Source: Candidatus Heimdallarchaeota archaeon LC_2
Lineage (GTDB): Archaea > Asgardarchaeota > Heimdallarchaeia > Heimdallarchaeales > Kariarchaeaceae
Assembly (NCBI GenBank): GCA_001940725.1
Contig: MDVR01000090.1
Location: 1 to 5,402 of the forward strand
Length of the DNA stretch: 5,402 nt
Direction: 5' to 3'
Shown: positions 1 to 5,207 of the stretch, piece after piece
Position numbering within the stretch: position 1 is the first letter of the stretch
Layout: every line of letters starts with the position of its first letter
Translations under genes and position numbers: made by a program
Notes under the pieces: generated by a model
Told to the model about the DNA's origin: nothing
The model's database searches: none
Seen by the model: only the letters and a program-made list of their open reading frames with translations

Positions 1-403
1 GATGAGCTAACTGATCCTTGTAATAGCCAAAATCATTAGGATTTTTAAGGATTAAAATTATAGTAGATCCTTTCGGAGGATGATTCAAACCTTCAACTAG
101 TACGAGGTCCACAGGGGGTAATTTATTATAAAGCTCATCGAAATCTAACATTGTACCTCGTTTTTCTTCATTGATTAATAGAATTGTCTCGTTTGGTGCA
201 TAACAAACCGTATAAACAGATCCTGAATTTCTATGACGACGAGTATCTTTGTAAGATGGGTCAACGGTGAATTCAGCGTGGTGCATGAATTTAATCGTGA
301 AAATTGAAATTTCGCTAATTTCAGGGATAATTTTTTCAATTAATGTTGTTTTCCCACTTCCTGAGAGCCCCATGAAAAATATTTGATTAATATTATTTTT
401 CAT
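1..403 (-). CDS. mobB: MobB, molybdopterin-guanine dinucleotide biosynthesis protein B (3' end beyond window)
   Basis: MobB is a small P-loop GTP-binding protein that assists MobA in attaching GMP to molybdopterin, giving the guanine-dinucleotide cofactor of the DMSO-reductase family, which includes nitrate reductases. The visible 134 residues show a Walker A motif GLSGSGKT at residues 12-19 straight after a short hydrophobic strand (QIFFM). A MobB-like stretch follows, with KFMHH at 38-42, D48 and KDTRRH at 52-57 (the family typically has K-H-x-x-H then GKD-x-x-R), and then the Walker-B-like LVLVEG at 100-105. I chose the ATG at 401-403 because it keeps the strand before the P-loop; the internal ATG at 371-373 would delete it. 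MobB proteins are usually about 160-175 residues, so a short C-terminal part is missing off the left edge. It lies 152 bp downstream of narK2 on the same strand, which fits cofactor supply to a nitrate reductase. The family call is by motif recognition only. Confidence 0.85.
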   Translation of the reverse strand, partial: MKNNINQIFFMGLSGSGKTTLIEKIIPEISEISIFTIKFMHHAEFTVDPSYKDTRRHRNSGSVYTVCYAPNETILLINEEKRGTMLDFDELYNKLPPVDLVLVEGLNHPPKGSTIILILKNPNDFGYYKDQLAH

Positions 404-431
404 AAAATCTATTCTCAGTTATAATTAAATG

Positions 432-440
432 TATAAATTT
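432..440 (-). promoter_or_regulatory. Candidate TATA box of mobB
   Basis: On the minus strand AAATTTATA lies about 31 bases (centre of TTTATA) upstream of the mobB ATG. With archaeal spacing of about 26-27 bases, transcription would start some 4-5 bases before the ATG, giving an almost leaderless mRNA. No Shine-Dalgarno sequence is evident. The surroundings are AT-rich, so a chance match is possible. If this box is used, mobB has its own promoter in addition to any read-through from narK2. Confidence 0.4.
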
Positions 441-451
441 TGTTTGTTATG

Positions 452-460
452 ACCTCTGAA
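452..460 (-). promoter_or_regulatory. TTCAGAGGT motif shared with the narK2 promoter
   Basis: The minus strand reads TTCAGAGGT here, 11 bases upstream of the AAATTTATA candidate of mobB. The same nine bases occur at 2246-2254, upstream of the narK2 TATA box. It could be an upstream activator or repressor site common to both genes; this is inference from two occurrences only. Confidence 0.25.
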
Positions 461-555
461 ATATCATTTTAGATGCATTTTAATTTGATTGAATCAATTA
501 TTATTAGAAATTATGATAGTTTTGGAAATTAATTTTTTGAAATATCCAATTCTAC

Positions 556-2208
556 TTAACATGGCATTTCAGCATTTTTTCGAGCATAATAAAACCAATT
601 AAGAAATAGGCAACTCAAATAATATGTTGCAAATCCATACATAGCGTACTCTGGAACATTTTTAGCAATCGATACCCCAAATATTAAAGGTATTATGAAA
701 GCACCGTACGCTGCAATTGCCGATGTCCATCCTAAAACTGGCCCAGCTTGTTCTCGTTCAAAAATCATTGGAACCATTCTGAAGGTAGATCCATTACCGA
801 TACCTGTTGTAATGAACAATAATAGAAAAAGAACCAAGAAAATTGGAAAATAATCCTCTGGAGTGTCTGAGTTCTTAGATAATGATAATGTATATCCGAC
901 ACCTAATGTTGAGAGGATCATTGCGATAATATCATACTGAGTCACTTTAGCACCACCCCATTTATCCGACATCCACCCACCTATCGGTCGTGCGAGAGAT
1001 CCAACCAATGGACCAAGCCATGCAAATGCAAGTGGGTTAGGTGCATCAGGATTTTCAGTAGTTCCATCTGCCAGATACCCAAAGCTATCTTTGATCAATT
1101 TTGGAAATGCTGCTGAGAATCCTATGAAGGATCCAAAAGTCATTATGTATAACCAGGTCATTATCCAATTGTGTTTGTTATTGAAAATTTTAAATTGATT
1201 TTCTAAATTCTCTTGAACTTCCGGTTGAGTTCCATATCTCATCATTGCTAACGTTATCGCAACCGATATTATTACTAAGATCAAGGCAAATAAAATAAAG
1301 GAGGGTTTTCCTTGAAAATCAGTGTAGAACACCATCAGAAGTGTCACTCCGACACCTGCTGCTATAAATCCGATTAGTTCTAAATAGAAGAATTTTGAAA
1401 GTGCGTTCTTTGTATCTGACACATCATGTTGGGGCAAATTGTTCATTTTGAACCATGCTGCCAGTAGAAAAATTGCACTTAGAGGGACCCATACTAATCC
1501 TGCATTTTGGATATAAACTGTATCTGAACCATCGGAATACCCATCACCAGTAAGAAAACCAAATAATTTGACTGAAATAACAATTGGAACCAATAATTGC
1601 ATGACGCTAACCCCGACATTGCCCAATCCAGCATTCAAACCCAAAGAAGTTCCCTGAACTCTTTTTGGGAAGAAAAAGCTGATGTTCGACATTGATGATG
1701 CAAATGCACCTCCTCCGACACCTGATACTGCAGCAATAATTATTAGAGTAAGAAAAGAAACATTGGGATCCTGTAATGCAATACCTAGAGCTGCCATTGG
1801 CAATAATAATAGTAGTGTAGTGGAAGCAATTACATTGCGACCTCCACTAATTGAAATCATAAAAGAGTTGGGGATTCTTAAAGTTGCTCCCGCAAGCCCT
1901 GCAACTGCAGGTAATGAATATAATATTACTTTATATTCAGTTGGTGTTAAATCCCCTAAATCTGAAAACCCAAATTGCTCTGGATCTGAATCATGGAGTG
2001 ATTGAATTAAAACGATTACAACAGACCAAATAATCCATACCGCAAATCCTAACAATAGATTGGGAATTGAAATCCATAAATTTCTAGTTCCTATTGATTT
2101 ACCATGCTCTTCCCAAAATTTCTCATTTTCTGGGTCCCAATATTTTAGATTAGTATCTGTTCCTGGGCTAGAAGATTGTGTTTGTTTTGTGTCTCCATTG
2201 TCTGCCAT
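556..2208 (-). CDS. narK: NarK-type nitrate/nitrite transporter (MFS, NNP family), 14 predicted TM segments
   Basis: This is a major facilitator of the nitrate/nitrite porter family, moving nitrate in and/or nitrite out across the cytoplasmic membrane. Residues below are numbered from the preferred Met at 2206-2208 (550 aa). The hydrophilic N-terminus carries WDPENEKFWEEHGKSIGTRN at about 24-43, a conserved-looking lead into TM1. R111 in GATLRIPNSF and R407 in SLARPIGGWMSD correspond to the two substrate-binding arginines of Escherichia coli NarK (R89, R305). Nitrate signature 1 is GVGGGAFASSMSN at about 163-175; signature 2 is GIGNGSTFRMVPMIF at about 469-483. Compared with E. coli NarK (from memory) it has about 70 extra residues between TM6 and TM7, holding two more hydrophobic segments (about 273-295 and 302-322), and a shorter TM10-TM11 loop. 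The longer start at 2218-2220 adds only MWYK and sits too close to the TATA box for a leaderless mRNA. The gene lies upstream of mobB on the same strand. Confidence 0.93.
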   Translation of the reverse strand: MADNGDTKQTQSSSPGTDTNLKYWDPENEKFWEEHGKSIGTRNLWISIPNLLLGFAVWIIWSVVIVLIQSLHDSDPEQFGFSDLGDLTPTEYKVILYSLPAVAGLAGATLRIPNSFMISISGGRNVIASTTLLLLLPMAALGIALQDPNVSFLTLIIIAAVSGVGGGAFASSMSNISFFFPKRVQGTSLGLNAGLGNVGVSVMQLLVPIVISVKLFGFLTGDGYSDGSDTVYIQNAGLVWVPLSAIFLLAAWFKMNNLPQHDVSDTKNALSKFFYLELIGFIAAGVGVTLLMVFYTDFQGKPSFILFALILVIISVAITLAMMRYGTQPEVQENLENQFKIFNNKHNWIMTWLYIMTFGSFIGFSAAFPKLIKDSFGYLADGTTENPDAPNPLAFAWLGPLVGSLARPIGGWMSDKWGGAKVTQYDIIAMILSTLGVGYTLSLSKNSDTPEDYFPIFLVLFLLLFITTGIGNGSTFRMVPMIFEREQAGPVLGWTSAIAAYGAFIIPLIFGVSIAKNVPEYAMYGFATYYLSCLFLNWFYYARKNAEMPC

Positions 2209-2230
2209 TTTATACCACATTAATTGGTTT

Positions 2231-2238
2231 CTTTATAT
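2231..2238 (-). promoter_or_regulatory. TATA box of narK2 (left copy)
   Basis: The minus strand reads ATATAAAG, with its centre about 26-27 bases upstream of the ATG at 2206-2208. That is the spacing between an archaeal TATA box and its transcription start, so the mRNA would begin at or next to the start codon. There is no Shine-Dalgarno sequence, consistent with leaderless translation. This decides the start codon in favour of the second in-frame Met. Confidence 0.6.
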
Positions 2239-2315
2239 GGATACAACCTCTGAATTTGAATATTTTGGTTAATTAAAGTCGTAGTCCAAAATCAATTATT
2301 CGACCGATTGAGCAA

Positions 2316-2333
2316 TACTATATTAAATATATT
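2316..2333. repeat. AT palindromic 18-mer, copy 1 (left arm)
   Basis: TACTATATTAAATATATT contains the odd palindrome TATATT-A-AATATA at 2319-2331. The 18-mer recurs at 2563-2580 with only the central A changed to T, so the two palindrome cores are exact reverse complements of each other. They may be paired operator sites in the narK2/orf140 promoter region, or simply low-complexity AT sequence. Confidence 0.4.
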
Positions 2334-2562
2334 ATTTTAAAATCGAGTTGCGTAATTATTTTTTTTACAATAAAACAACATGTTTGATAAATATATCATA
2401 GATCCAAAATGCTCAGTTTTCAAAATTAATATAAATTTACCCTGTTTTACTTAAGAAGTTTACATAAGGCAATCTAGTAAAAAAGTAAAATATTATTATC
2501 GTAAAATATGTCTTCTAGTATTGCAAAACCTGAGGGCTGTAAATATATAATTCAAGCCGAAT

Positions 2563-2580
2563 TACTATATTTAATATATT
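2563..2580. repeat. AT palindromic 18-mer, copy 2 (left arm)
   Basis: TACTATATTTAATATATT matches copy 1 at 17 of 18 bases, 247 bp away. Its core, TATATT-T-AATATA at 2566-2578, lies roughly 50-60 bases upstream of the orf140 start. This is close to where a regulator of orf140 could bind, though no function is shown. Confidence 0.4.
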
Positions 2581-2627
2581 GATATTATATACTTTCGAGC
2601 AAATATTTTTAATTCCAAAGAACATAG

Positions 2628-3050
2628 ATGCATTTAGATATGTTTGATACGTCATCTGAAAAAGTTGTTACAATTCTTGGAGGTTTAGGTGTGCTATTTG
2701 TTGGAAGCGCTGCGTGGCTTATTGATAAGCCATCAATTGACAATAATGAGATTATTGCCTTGGTGAATATTTTTAACCATTTTATTCTCATTGTCATAGC
2801 CCTCCCATTTATGCTTAAAACATTATTTGAACAAGAAACTACATCAAAAGCTTATATTTTATTATTGAATATCTTTAGCCTTCTGAACGCCTTCTTTCTT
2901 ATCCTCATTGCTTTTCAGCTACCCAGTAACCAATTATTTTTCAATCAAATTAATGATTTTTTCATTTTTCTCCTCATGGCACTCGGGGAGGTCATTCCGA
3001 TCTATTTAACGGTTTACCAAAGAAGAAATAATGCCTTAACGTTGATTTAA
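2628..3050 (+). CDS. Hypothetical four-TM membrane protein, 140 aa (orf140, left copy)
   Basis: I do not recognise this protein. The 140 residues contain four clear hydrophobic segments at about 13-32, 42-63, 75-97 and 108-129, joined by short polar loops. The last segment carries MALGEVIPIY, with a buried Glu at 121, and the C-terminus is short and basic (QRRNN). There is no signal peptide cleavage motif and no cysteine or histidine cluster that would suggest metal or haem binding; the only two histidines are H2 and H51. The start could instead be Met5 (2640). No Shine-Dalgarno sequence is seen, and ATTATATAC at about 2584-2592 could be its TATA box. It is divergent from narK2 and convergent with orf50, so it is transcribed alone. 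A link to nitrate transport rests on position only. An identical copy lies at 4366-4788. Confidence 0.7.
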   Translation: MHLDMFDTSSEKVVTILGGLGVLFVGSAAWLIDKPSIDNNEIIALVNIFNHFILIVIALPFMLKTLFEQETTSKAYILLLNIFSLLNAFFLILIAFQLPSNQLFFNQINDFFIFLLMALGEVIPIYLTVYQRRNNALTLI

Positions 3051-3063
3051 TATAATCCCTATA

Positions 3064-3126
3064 TATTTTTTATTTAATTGTAATAATAATTTAATTTATT
3101 ATTTTAGTTTCCATATGTTTTTTCTT
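3064..3126 (+). terminator. T-rich termination region of orf140 (left copy)
   Basis: Just after the orf140 stop codon the plus strand has oligo-T runs (ATATTTTTTATTT near 3062-3074 and GTTTTTTCTT near 3118-3127), the usual signal for archaeal termination. Between them lies an 8-bp A/T-only hairpin, AATAATAA/TTATTATT with a 6-base loop, at 3082-3103. The hairpin is weak, so the T runs are the better evidence. The region separates two convergent genes. Confidence 0.4.
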
Positions 3127-3152
3127 AATTGGCTATACATAGATTGCTTTTT

Positions 3153-3305
3153 CTAATGTTTACTAATACCACCAGAACCCGTAAAGGTCAAGTATAATGC
3201 GAATATTGTTAAGGCAATCGCCATGAACATCTCAAAATATAATATCGCAACTCCATATCGATACCATGGCTCGTATTCTGTTATTTTTTCGTTGTCAGTT
3301 GTCAT
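3153..3305 (-). CDS. Small single-pass membrane protein, 50 aa (orf50, left copy)
   Basis: This 50-residue protein begins MTTDNEKITEYEPWYRYG and continues into one hydrophobic helix at about 17-42, which contains E25 and three Met/Phe pairs or near-pairs. It ends with the polar tail TGSGGISKH. An acidic N-terminus before the helix and a lysine after it leave the topology uncertain. Its start codon lies 2 bp after the narK1 stop codon on the same strand, so the two are almost certainly co-transcribed and probably translationally coupled. The tight spacing suggests a small partner or stabiliser of that transporter; this is inference, and I do not recognise a family. An identical copy is at 4111-4263. 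Confidence 0.65.
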   Translation of the reverse strand: MTTDNEKITEYEPWYRYGVAILYFEMFMAIALTIFALYLTFTGSGGISKH

Positions 3306-3307
3306 AC

Positions 3308-3508
3308 TTATTCATCAATTGCTCCTGTTGCGGTTGTACCGATCTCATCATGTAACCAGTATTCTTTGCTACCTATTCCGTGTTCTTCAGGATGATCATC
3401 ATATCGCATTGCCCAGACGAAAAATAACATGATTGGGAGAAATACAATTATGGCTGCAATTGCATAACCAACATGTAAGTTTGCTAAGACAGTAGCTCCA
3501 AAGATAAA
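3308..3508 (-). pseudogene. 3' fragment of the narK1-like nitrate transporter gene, cut at the repeat junction
   Basis: The fragment encodes the last 66 residues of the narK1-like transporter: the end of TM11, TM12, and the hydrophilic tail ending in TGAIDE. It is identical to the end of the copy at 3509-4108. Homology stops at 3508, exactly on a codon boundary by chance. Beyond it the minus-strand frame enters antisense narK1 sequence and soon meets a TGA, with no plausible start. It is not a functional gene as it stands and exists only as part of the inverted repeat. Confidence 0.85.
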
Positions 3509-3907
3509 TCGGATGAAGACGTGCAGATTGCAGTAGGCACTTTTGCTGCAGTTCAGTCATTTAATGCTTCTCTATTCAGACCATTTTCGGGATACATGTC
3601 GGATCTATTTCAACGGCGGCGATGGATGCCATATCCTATGATATCAAAAGCTCTTCCTTATTCACCTAGGGTCCATTGGTTAATGACTGCGATGATATGT
3701 ATTACGATAACAATGATTTCACTAACCATTGCAGGTCTTGTTGGTAGCTTACCTTTTTCTGTCATAGTACTTGCAATTTTTGGAATCACAATTAGTTTCG
3801 GAACAGGAGCCACGTTTGCCATTGTTCCTCTAATGTTTAAAGGAAGAACAGGAACTGCCACTGGATTTATTGGAGGAGTTTCAACCTCATTTGGGATTAT
3901 TTATCCG
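3509..3907. other. 399-bp unique spacer between the inverted-repeat arms
   Basis: This single-copy segment lies wholly within narK1 and is the only part of the region between 2014 and 5402 that is not duplicated. Reading left to right, the left arm stops at the narK1 codon paired with 3908, skips these 399 bases, and the sequence resumes on the opposite strand from the far end. This is the geometry of an inversion with intervening deletion. Confidence 0.9.
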
Positions 3908-4108
3908 TTTATCTTTGGAGCTACTGTCTTAGCAAACTTACATGTTGGTTATGCAATTGCAGCCATAATTGTATTTCTCCCAATCATGTTATTTTTCGTC
4001 TGGGCAATGCGATATGATGATCATCCTGAAGAACACGGAATAGGTAGCAAAGAATACTGGTTACATGATGAGATCGGTACAACCGCAACAGGAGCAATTG
4101 ATGAATAA
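3509..4108 (+). CDS. NarK1/NasA-type nitrate transporter, C-terminal half (5' truncated at the junction)
   Basis: This is the C-terminal 199 residues of a second nitrate/nitrite porter of the MFS. FRPFSGYMSD (about 24-33) matches the TM8 motif, whose arginine corresponds to E. coli NarK R305. The nitrate signature is GTGATFAIVPLMF, at about residues 101-113, and it resembles the NasA/NarK1 type (GATF-IVP) more than the NarK2 type. About five TM segments remain (TM8-TM12), followed by a hydrophilic tail of about 33 residues rich in Glu and Asp. The loop between TM8 and TM9 is unusually long and basic (QRRRW and onward). The frame is open upstream of the GTG at 3521 through the junction, so GTG is not the true start; TM1-TM7 are missing because the sequence folds back at 3508/3509. 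A stop at 4106-4108 is followed after 2 bp by orf50. Together with narK2 it resembles the narK1-narK2 pairs of denitrifiers. Confidence 0.85.
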   Translation, partial: SDEDVQIAVGTFAAVQSFNASLFRPFSGYMSDLFQRRRWMPYPMISKALPYSPRVHWLMTAMICITITMISLTIAGLVGSLPFSVIVLAIFGITISFGTGATFAIVPLMFKGRTGTATGFIGGVSTSFGIIYPFIFGATVLANLHVGYAIAAIIVFLPIMLFFVWAMRYDDHPEEHGIGSKEYWLHDEIGTTATGAIDE

Positions 4109-4110
4109 GT

Positions 4111-4263
4111 ATGACAACTGACAACGAAAAAATAACAGAATACGAGCCATGGTATCGATATGGAGTTGCGATATTATATTTTGAGATGTTCATGGCGATT
4201 GCCTTAACAATATTCGCATTATACTTGACCTTTACGGGTTCTGGTGGTATTAGTAAACATTAG
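4111..4263 (+). CDS. Small single-pass membrane protein, 50 aa (orf50, right copy)
   Basis: The protein is identical to the one at 3153-3305. In this orientation it directly follows the longer narK1 copy, with 2 bp between stop and start, which is the natural arrangement of the pair. No Shine-Dalgarno sequence sits at the right distance (the nearest GGAG is about 17 bases upstream), so translation may depend on coupling to narK1. One helix at about residues 17-42; family unknown. Confidence 0.65.
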   Translation: MTTDNEKITEYEPWYRYGVAILYFEMFMAIALTIFALYLTFTGSGGISKH

Positions 4264-4289
4264 AAAAAGCAATCTATGTATAGCCAATT

Positions 4290-4352
4290 AAGAAAAAACA
4301 TATGGAAACTAAAATAATAAATTAAATTATTATTACAATTAAATAAAAAATA
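4290..4352 (-). terminator. T-rich termination region of orf140 (right copy)
   Basis: This is the mirror of 3064-3126. On the minus strand it has T runs after the orf140 stop codon, and between the convergent genes lies the A/T-only hairpin AATAATAA/TTATTATT at 4313-4334. For orf50, read on the plus strand, only this weak hairpin is available as a stop signal. Confidence 0.4.
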
Positions 4353-4365
4353 TATAGGGATTATA

Positions 4366-4788
4366 TTAAATCAACGTTAAGGCATTATTTCTTCTTTGGT
4401 AAACCGTTAAATAGATCGGAATGACCTCCCCGAGTGCCATGAGGAGAAAAATGAAAAAATCATTAATTTGATTGAAAAATAATTGGTTACTGGGTAGCTG
4501 AAAAGCAATGAGGATAAGAAAGAAGGCGTTCAGAAGGCTAAAGATATTCAATAATAAAATATAAGCTTTTGATGTAGTTTCTTGTTCAAATAATGTTTTA
4601 AGCATAAATGGGAGGGCTATGACAATGAGAATAAAATGGTTAAAAATATTCACCAAGGCAATAATCTCATTATTGTCAATTGATGGCTTATCAATAAGCC
4701 ACGCAGCGCTTCCAACAAATAGCACACCTAAACCTCCAAGAATTGTAACAACTTTTTCAGATGACGTATCAAACATATCTAAATGCAT
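4366..4788 (-). CDS. Hypothetical four-TM membrane protein, 140 aa (orf140, right copy)
   Basis: The translation is identical to that at 2628-3050: four hydrophobic segments, short basic C-terminus, no recognised family. The complete absence of even silent differences between the copies is the strongest sign that they are not two long-standing paralogues. Confidence 0.7.
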   Translation of the reverse strand: MHLDMFDTSSEKVVTILGGLGVLFVGSAAWLIDKPSIDNNEIIALVNIFNHFILIVIALPFMLKTLFEQETTSKAYILLLNIFSLLNAFFLILIAFQLPSNQLFFNQINDFFIFLLMALGEVIPIYLTVYQRRNNALTLI

Positions 4789-5207
4789 CTATGTTCTTTG
4801 GAATTAAAAATATTTGCTCGAAAGTATATAATATCAATATATTAAATATAGTAATTCGGCTTGAATTATATATTTACAGCCCTCAGGTTTTGCAATACTA
4901 GAAGACATATTTTACGATAATAATATTTTACTTTTTTACTAGATTGCCTTATGTAAACTTCTTAAGTAAAACAGGGTAAATTTATATTAATTTTGAAAAC
5001 TGAGCATTTTGGATCTATGATATATTTATCAAACATGTTGTTTTATTGTAAAAAAAATAATTACGCAACTCGATTTTAAAATAATATATTTAATATAGTA
5101 TTGCTCAATCGGTCGAATAATTGATTTTGGACTACGACTTTAATTAACCAAAATATTCAAATTCAGAGGTTGTATCCATATAAAGAAACCAATTAATGTG
5201 GTATAAA
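4789..5207. promoter_or_regulatory. Divergent intergenic region between orf140 and narK2 (right copy)
   Basis: This is the mirror image of 2209-2627. It contains the AT palindromic 18-mers at 4836-4853 and 5083-5100, TTCAGAGGT at 5162-5170, and the narK2 TATA box ATATAAAG at 5178-5185 on the plus strand. Nothing further is present that the left copy lacks. Confidence 0.6.
5178..5185 (+). promoter_or_regulatory. TATA box of narK2 (right copy)
   Basis: ATATAAAG is centred about 26-27 bases before the ATG at 5208-5210, as in the left copy. The in-frame ATG at 5196-5198 lies only about 14-15 bases from the box centre, too close to be the start of a transcript made from it. Confidence 0.6.

Larger units (their letters stand above)
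2209..2627. promoter_or_regulatory. Divergent intergenic region between narK2 and orf140 (left copy)
   Basis: These 419 very AT-rich bases separate the divergent narK2 (minus) and orf140 (plus) genes. They hold the narK2 TATA box (2231-2238) with TTCAGAGGT on the minus strand at 2246-2254, and two copies of a near-palindromic 18-mer (2316-2333 and 2563-2580). A pair of short direct repeats lies around 2473-2520, and a TATA-like candidate for orf140 (ATTATATAC) lies at about 2584-2592. Two 24-codon ORFs (2380-2454 and 2508-2582, plus strand) are present but have no support. I see no RNA gene or further protein gene. An identical mirror copy lies at 4789-5207. Confidence 0.6.
2014..3508 (+). 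repeat. Left arm of a large inverted repeat, at least 1,495 bp
   Basis: Each base pairs with its complement at position 7416 minus its own coordinate. The correspondence holds from 3508/3908 outward to the right edge of the window (2014/5402). I compared the coding regions by their identical translations and several intergenic blocks base by base, including an eight-T run at 2359-2366, and saw no mismatch or indel. The arm holds the narK2 5' end, orf140, orf50 and the last 66 codons of narK1. It ends abruptly inside a codon series rather than at any recognisable element end, and no transposase or target duplication borders it. Confidence 0.97.

Noticed and set aside
1682..2272. ORFs of 107 aa and 70 aa on the plus strand across narK2
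   Set aside because: They are antisense shadows of a clearly recognisable NarK gene; the translations show no domain. The same holds for the mirrored 70-aa ORF at 5144-5356.
2380..2582. Two 24-codon plus-strand ORFs (2380-2454 and 2508-2582) in the narK2-orf140 intergenic region
   Set aside because: Each has one or two Cys and a clean stop, but neither has a ribosome site or well-placed TATA box, and such short ORFs are expected by chance.
2609..2797. 62-aa ORF antisense to the orf140 start, with mirror copy at 4619-4807
   Set aside because: Shadow of orf140, whose strongly patterned four-helix hydrophobicity is the more credible coding signal.
3223..3432. 69-aa ORF opposite orf50 and the narK1 tail, with mirror copy at 3984-4193
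   Set aside because: It lies antisense to two genes with better protein character. Its identity with the mirror copy merely reflects the inverted repeat.
3521..3523. GTG as the true start of the narK1-like gene
   Set aside because: The product would begin in TM8 of a 12-helix transporter, and the frame is open further upstream to the junction. The gene is truncated, not short.
3658..3861. 67-aa minus-strand ORF inside narK1
   Set aside because: Antisense to the nitrate-signature region of a recognised transporter.
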